Assembly: GCA_937897265.1 (NCBI GenBank)
Contig: CALCPT010000011.1
Coordinates: 1-9,463 of the forward strand
Length of the DNA stretch: 9,463 bases
DNA from: an uncultured Alcaligenaceae bacterium
GTDB taxonomy: Bacteria; Pseudomonadota; Gammaproteobacteria; Burkholderiales; Burkholderiaceae_B
Direction: 5' to 3'
The notes beneath the pieces are model-generated. The model searched no databases. It saw nothing but the letters and a program-made list of their open reading frames with translations, and was not told the origin of the DNA. The translations under genes were made by a program, and so were the position numbers. Below are positions 7,324-9,463 of this stretch, one piece after another. Within the stretch, counting starts at the first letter, position 1. Every line of letters begins with the position of its first letter.

Positions 7324-8784
7324 ATGACTACACCTGACGCCACAGCACCGGTCGGTCGCCTTGACCCCGAAGACGCACAGCTCGCACTCGCGACGGTGCA
7401 AGAGGTGTTGCATCGTCACGAGCTGGTCGAAAACCTGGTTCACCGACAAGAGCAAGACGACTCGCGTTCTGAGTTAGTCGAGGGCTTGTTACATCGACAG
7501 CACGAGGCCGAACTCTCGGCGTTGGTCAACGGTCTGCATCCTGCAGACATTGCCTTTATTCTCGAGTCGTTACCAAGCGATGATCGCCTCTTGATCTGGC
7601 GCCTAGTTGGCTCAGAGCATGATGCAGACGTTTTGCTTGAAGTCGCAGACTGGGTTCGTGAATCGCTGATCGAGGCAATGGATCGGCAAGATCTCGTTGC
7701 GGCCACCGGCAACATGGATGCCGATGAATTGGCAGACCTCGCGCCTGATCTTCCACCTGATGTCGTAGCCGAAGTGCAAAAGGGCCTCACCATTGAAGAG
7801 CGCGCCCGCCTGATTGAAGCGATGGGCTACCCCGACGACAGCGTTGGCAGCATCATGGATTTTGAGATGGTGCGCGTTCGCGAAGACGTGTCGCTCGAAG
7901 TCGTTCTGCGCTACCTCAGACGTCTACCAGAACTGCCCGATCATACCGATCAAATTTTTGTCGTTGATCGGCAAGACAAACTCCTTGGCACCTTGACCTT
8001 ATCTGCTTTGTTGGTCAACGAGCCAGAAGTCGATGTGTCTTCGGTGATGAGTCCAGACTACCTTTCGCTCAGCCCGCTCGACTCTGACTCTGAAGCCGCG
8101 GGAGCGTTCGAACGCTACGATCTGGTGTCTGCACCCGTCGTTGACGACCTGGGGCGTTTAGTCGGACGCGTCACCATCGCAGAGGTCGTGGATGTGATCC
8201 GCGAAGACTCAGATGAACAAGCCTTGTCTCGCGCTGGTATGCAAGAAGAAGATATCTTCGCGCCCGTCACGATGGCCTTACGTAACCGTGCGCCTTGGCT
8301 GTTACTCAACTTGTGTACGGCTGCCATTGCCTCGTTTGTCGCCTCACGCTTTGAAGATACCGTCAGTACGATCGTAATGCTCGCGTTTTTAATGTCGATT
8401 GTGGCCGGTATTGGTGGCAATTCAGGCAATCAAACGATGACGTTGATTATTCGTGCACTTGCCGTCGGCCGCATTACAGACAAGAATGTGTGGCAGTTGG
8501 TCAAACGTGAAATGCTAGTCACGTTCTTGGTCGGCCTAGTCGGCAGCGCAGTGGCAGCCATATTTGCCTGGGGTATTTCAGGCTCAATCCCGATTGCGCT
8601 GGTCATGATGGCTGCCATGATTTGCAACATGCTGATTGGCGCTACGATTGGCGTGCTAGTACCGGTGGTGCGCACACGCTTTGGTAAGGATCCCGCGATG
8701 GGCTCCTCGGTATTGCTAACCTTTGCAACAGATTCGCTCGGTTTCTTTATCTTTCTGGGCTTGGCAACGATATTTTTGCTTTAG
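7324..8784 (+). CDS. mgtE: MgtE-family Mg2+ channel/transporter
   Basis: MgtE forms a homodimeric Mg2+ channel in the inner membrane, gated by cytosolic Mg2+ binding to its N and CBS domains. The 486 residues show the complete architecture: an extra N-terminal helical segment (about 20-62), the MgtE N domain (about 63-180, with LHPADIAFILESLP at 71-84), two CBS domains (about 183-240 and 245-300), the linking plug helix (about 305-320), and five membrane helices (about 322-486). The pore signature VAGIGGNSGNQTMT is at 360-373, and the conserved TD of the last helix is at 469-470 (D470), within FATDSLGFFIFLGLA (467-481). The N domain and CBS region are strongly acidic, as expected for a Mg2+ sensor. 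The start ATG lacks a strong Shine-Dalgarno. The 70-bp leader is too short for an M-box riboswitch. The TAG stop overlaps the stop of the convergent dioxygenase gene. Confidence 0.96.
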   Translation: MTTPDATAPVGRLDPEDAQLALATVQEVLHRHELVENLVHRQEQDDSRSELVEGLLHRQHEAELSALVNGLHPADIAFILESLPSDDRLLIWRLVGSEHDADVLLEVADWVRESLIEAMDRQDLVAATGNMDADELADLAPDLPPDVVAEVQKGLTIEERARLIEAMGYPDDSVGSIMDFEMVRVREDVSLEVVLRYLRRLPELPDHTDQIFVVDRQDKLLGTLTLSALLVNEPEVDVSSVMSPDYLSLSPLDSDSEAAGAFERYDLVSAPVVDDLGRLVGRVTIAEVVDVIREDSDEQALSRAGMQEEDIFAPVTMALRNRAPWLLLNLCTAAIASFVASRFEDTVSTIVMLAFLMSIVAGIGGNSGNQTMTLIIRALAVGRITDKNVWQLVKREMLVTFLVGLVGSAVAAIFAWGISGSIPIALVMMAAMICNMLIGATIGVLVPVVRTRFGKDPAMGSSVLLTFATDSLGFFIFLGLATIFLL

Positions 8785-9401
8785 GCCACTCGTTGCACTG
8801 AGGTCAGCACGCGATTGACGTGTGTACTAACACGTTCAGAATCGATGCCGTAGACATGCAGCGATACTGCAGGCGCTGGGTCTTCATGCGCGGCGTTACC
8901 CAAGCGATGAATCAGCTCTAGCCCAGCATGACCGCAAACGCTTTGCCCAGCGATTCGGGCGATGCTGTTAAAGGGATAAGCGTGTCCAGCGGCCGCATCC
9001 CACGCGTAATGAGTTTCGGTTAACACGCCGCTCAACACGCGGTAAGCGCACCACGTGTAATGGGCGTGTACCGGGCTAAATTGGCCCGACGCCCAAACCA
9101 ACGCTACAACGGTAAAGCGCCCTTGCGGGTCAGCGTGCAAGACATGGCGCGAATAGGTTTGCTCGGCCCGAGGGAGATTTAACAAACCGGCAACAACCCC
9201 TGGAACGAGCGCTGGCGTCAAGGTACGGTTTAATGCTTGCCGAACACGGTAGGGTACTAAATCAGGGGCCTCGCGGCATGCATGTACGAGTGCAGTTGAG
9301 CACCCTGGCAGCAGTTGATCGAGCCTTGACTTGACCGGATGAGGGTAGCGCAACGCCTTGGGGCGAGGGCTAATTGGAGCAATCAGTGATGTGTGTGCCA
9401 T
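8781..9401 (-). CDS. Cysteine dioxygenase-type (thiol dioxygenase) cupin
   Basis: A 206-residue cupin that matches the type I cysteine dioxygenase pattern. This enzyme uses Fe2+ and O2 to turn cysteine into cysteine sulfinate in the cytoplasm. Residues map onto mammalian CDO (from memory) as follows: substrate-binding Tyr58/Arg60 correspond to YSR at 83-85; iron ligands His86 and His88 to H112 and H114 (HAH); the third ligand His140 to H165 in IHRLGN; and the Ser-His-Tyr triad 153/155/157 to S180, H182 and Y184 in SLHVYG. Arg85 favours cysteine over 3-mercaptopropionate, whose dioxygenases usually carry Gln there. The Cys93 that crosslinks to Tyr157 in animals aligns with A119, though C118 is adjacent; bacterial enzymes normally have Gly there. 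A basic N-terminal tail (1-30) precedes the domain. The start ATG at 9401 is preceded only by a weak AGAG. The stop overlaps the mgtE stop by 4 nt in convergent orientation. Confidence 0.82.
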   Translation of the reverse strand: MAHTSLIAPISPRPKALRYPHPVKSRLDQLLPGCSTALVHACREAPDLVPYRVRQALNRTLTPALVPGVVAGLLNLPRAEQTYSRHVLHADPQGRFTVVALVWASGQFSPVHAHYTWCAYRVLSGVLTETHYAWDAAAGHAYPFNSIARIAGQSVCGHAGLELIHRLGNAAHEDPAPAVSLHVYGIDSERVSTHVNRVLTSVQRVA

Positions 9402-9463
9402 GACTCTATGTTAGACAAGACATCAGAGCAATTGCTTTCTTTTTTTTGCCAAAATAACAATAA
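9402..9463. other. A+T-rich leader upstream of the dioxygenase gene
   Basis: The last 62 bp contain a run of T on the plus strand and must hold the 5' region of the minus-strand dioxygenase gene. On the minus strand a TTGGCA resembles a -35 element, but no good -10 lies at the right spacing, so no promoter is called. The segment is cut by the window end. Confidence 0.3.

Noticed and set aside
7317..7337. Six-codon reading frame (MTHDYT) overlapping the mgtE start, considered as an mgtL-like Mg2+-sensing leader peptide
   Set aside because: It has no proline-rich or acidic run, no leader hairpins and only a 70-bp leader, so no attenuation mechanism can be supported.

Overview
The window looks like metagenomic DNA made of two unrelated parts. 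Bases 1 to about 310 are very G+C-rich (170 of 240 bases by hand count over 1-240, about 71%). They carry the 5' part of an rsmD gene whose wording resembles Verrucomicrobia (Opitutus-like) RsmD. From about 300 on, base composition falls (about 46% G+C over 421-600). The rest reads as one betaproteobacterial chromosome segment, probably Burkholderiales/Alcaligenaceae-like, judged from memory of FadD, MgtE, MnmC and thiol dioxygenase sequences. The join cuts rsmD and fadD at once, in a stretch that fits both proteins, so an assembly chimera is the simplest explanation.

Layout: rsmD 5' fragment (+, 33-about 312); fadD lacking its first ~70 codons (+, to 1759); a convergent gap with two hairpins (1760-1851); a GH31-fold protein (-, 1852-4020); a 190-bp gap with short inverted repeats; an mnmC-like gene (-, 4211-6037); a 172-bp divergent gap; yeiH (+, 6210-7253); mgtE (+, 7324-8784); and a cysteine dioxygenase-type cupin (-, 8781-9401) whose stop codon overlaps that of mgtE. 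No RNA genes, mobile elements or CRISPR arrays were seen, and no gene-free stretch exceeds 300 bp.

Functionally this is a mixed housekeeping neighbourhood: fatty-acid activation, tRNA wobble-uridine modification, a predicted anion exporter, a Mg2+ channel and a thiol dioxygenase. There is no obvious shared pathway, although the thiol dioxygenase and the YeiH-family exporter could both touch sulfur metabolism.

The two most interesting observations are on the minus strand. The GH31 protein keeps the fold and the nucleophile-position Asp but lacks the general acid/base Asp and several sugar-binding residues. The MnmC homologue keeps an intact FAD oxidoreductase half but has a methyltransferase half without its SAM-binding and catalytic motifs. 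Both are full open frames, so they look like maintained but repurposed proteins rather than fresh pseudogenes. No new multigene defence or mobile system is evident.
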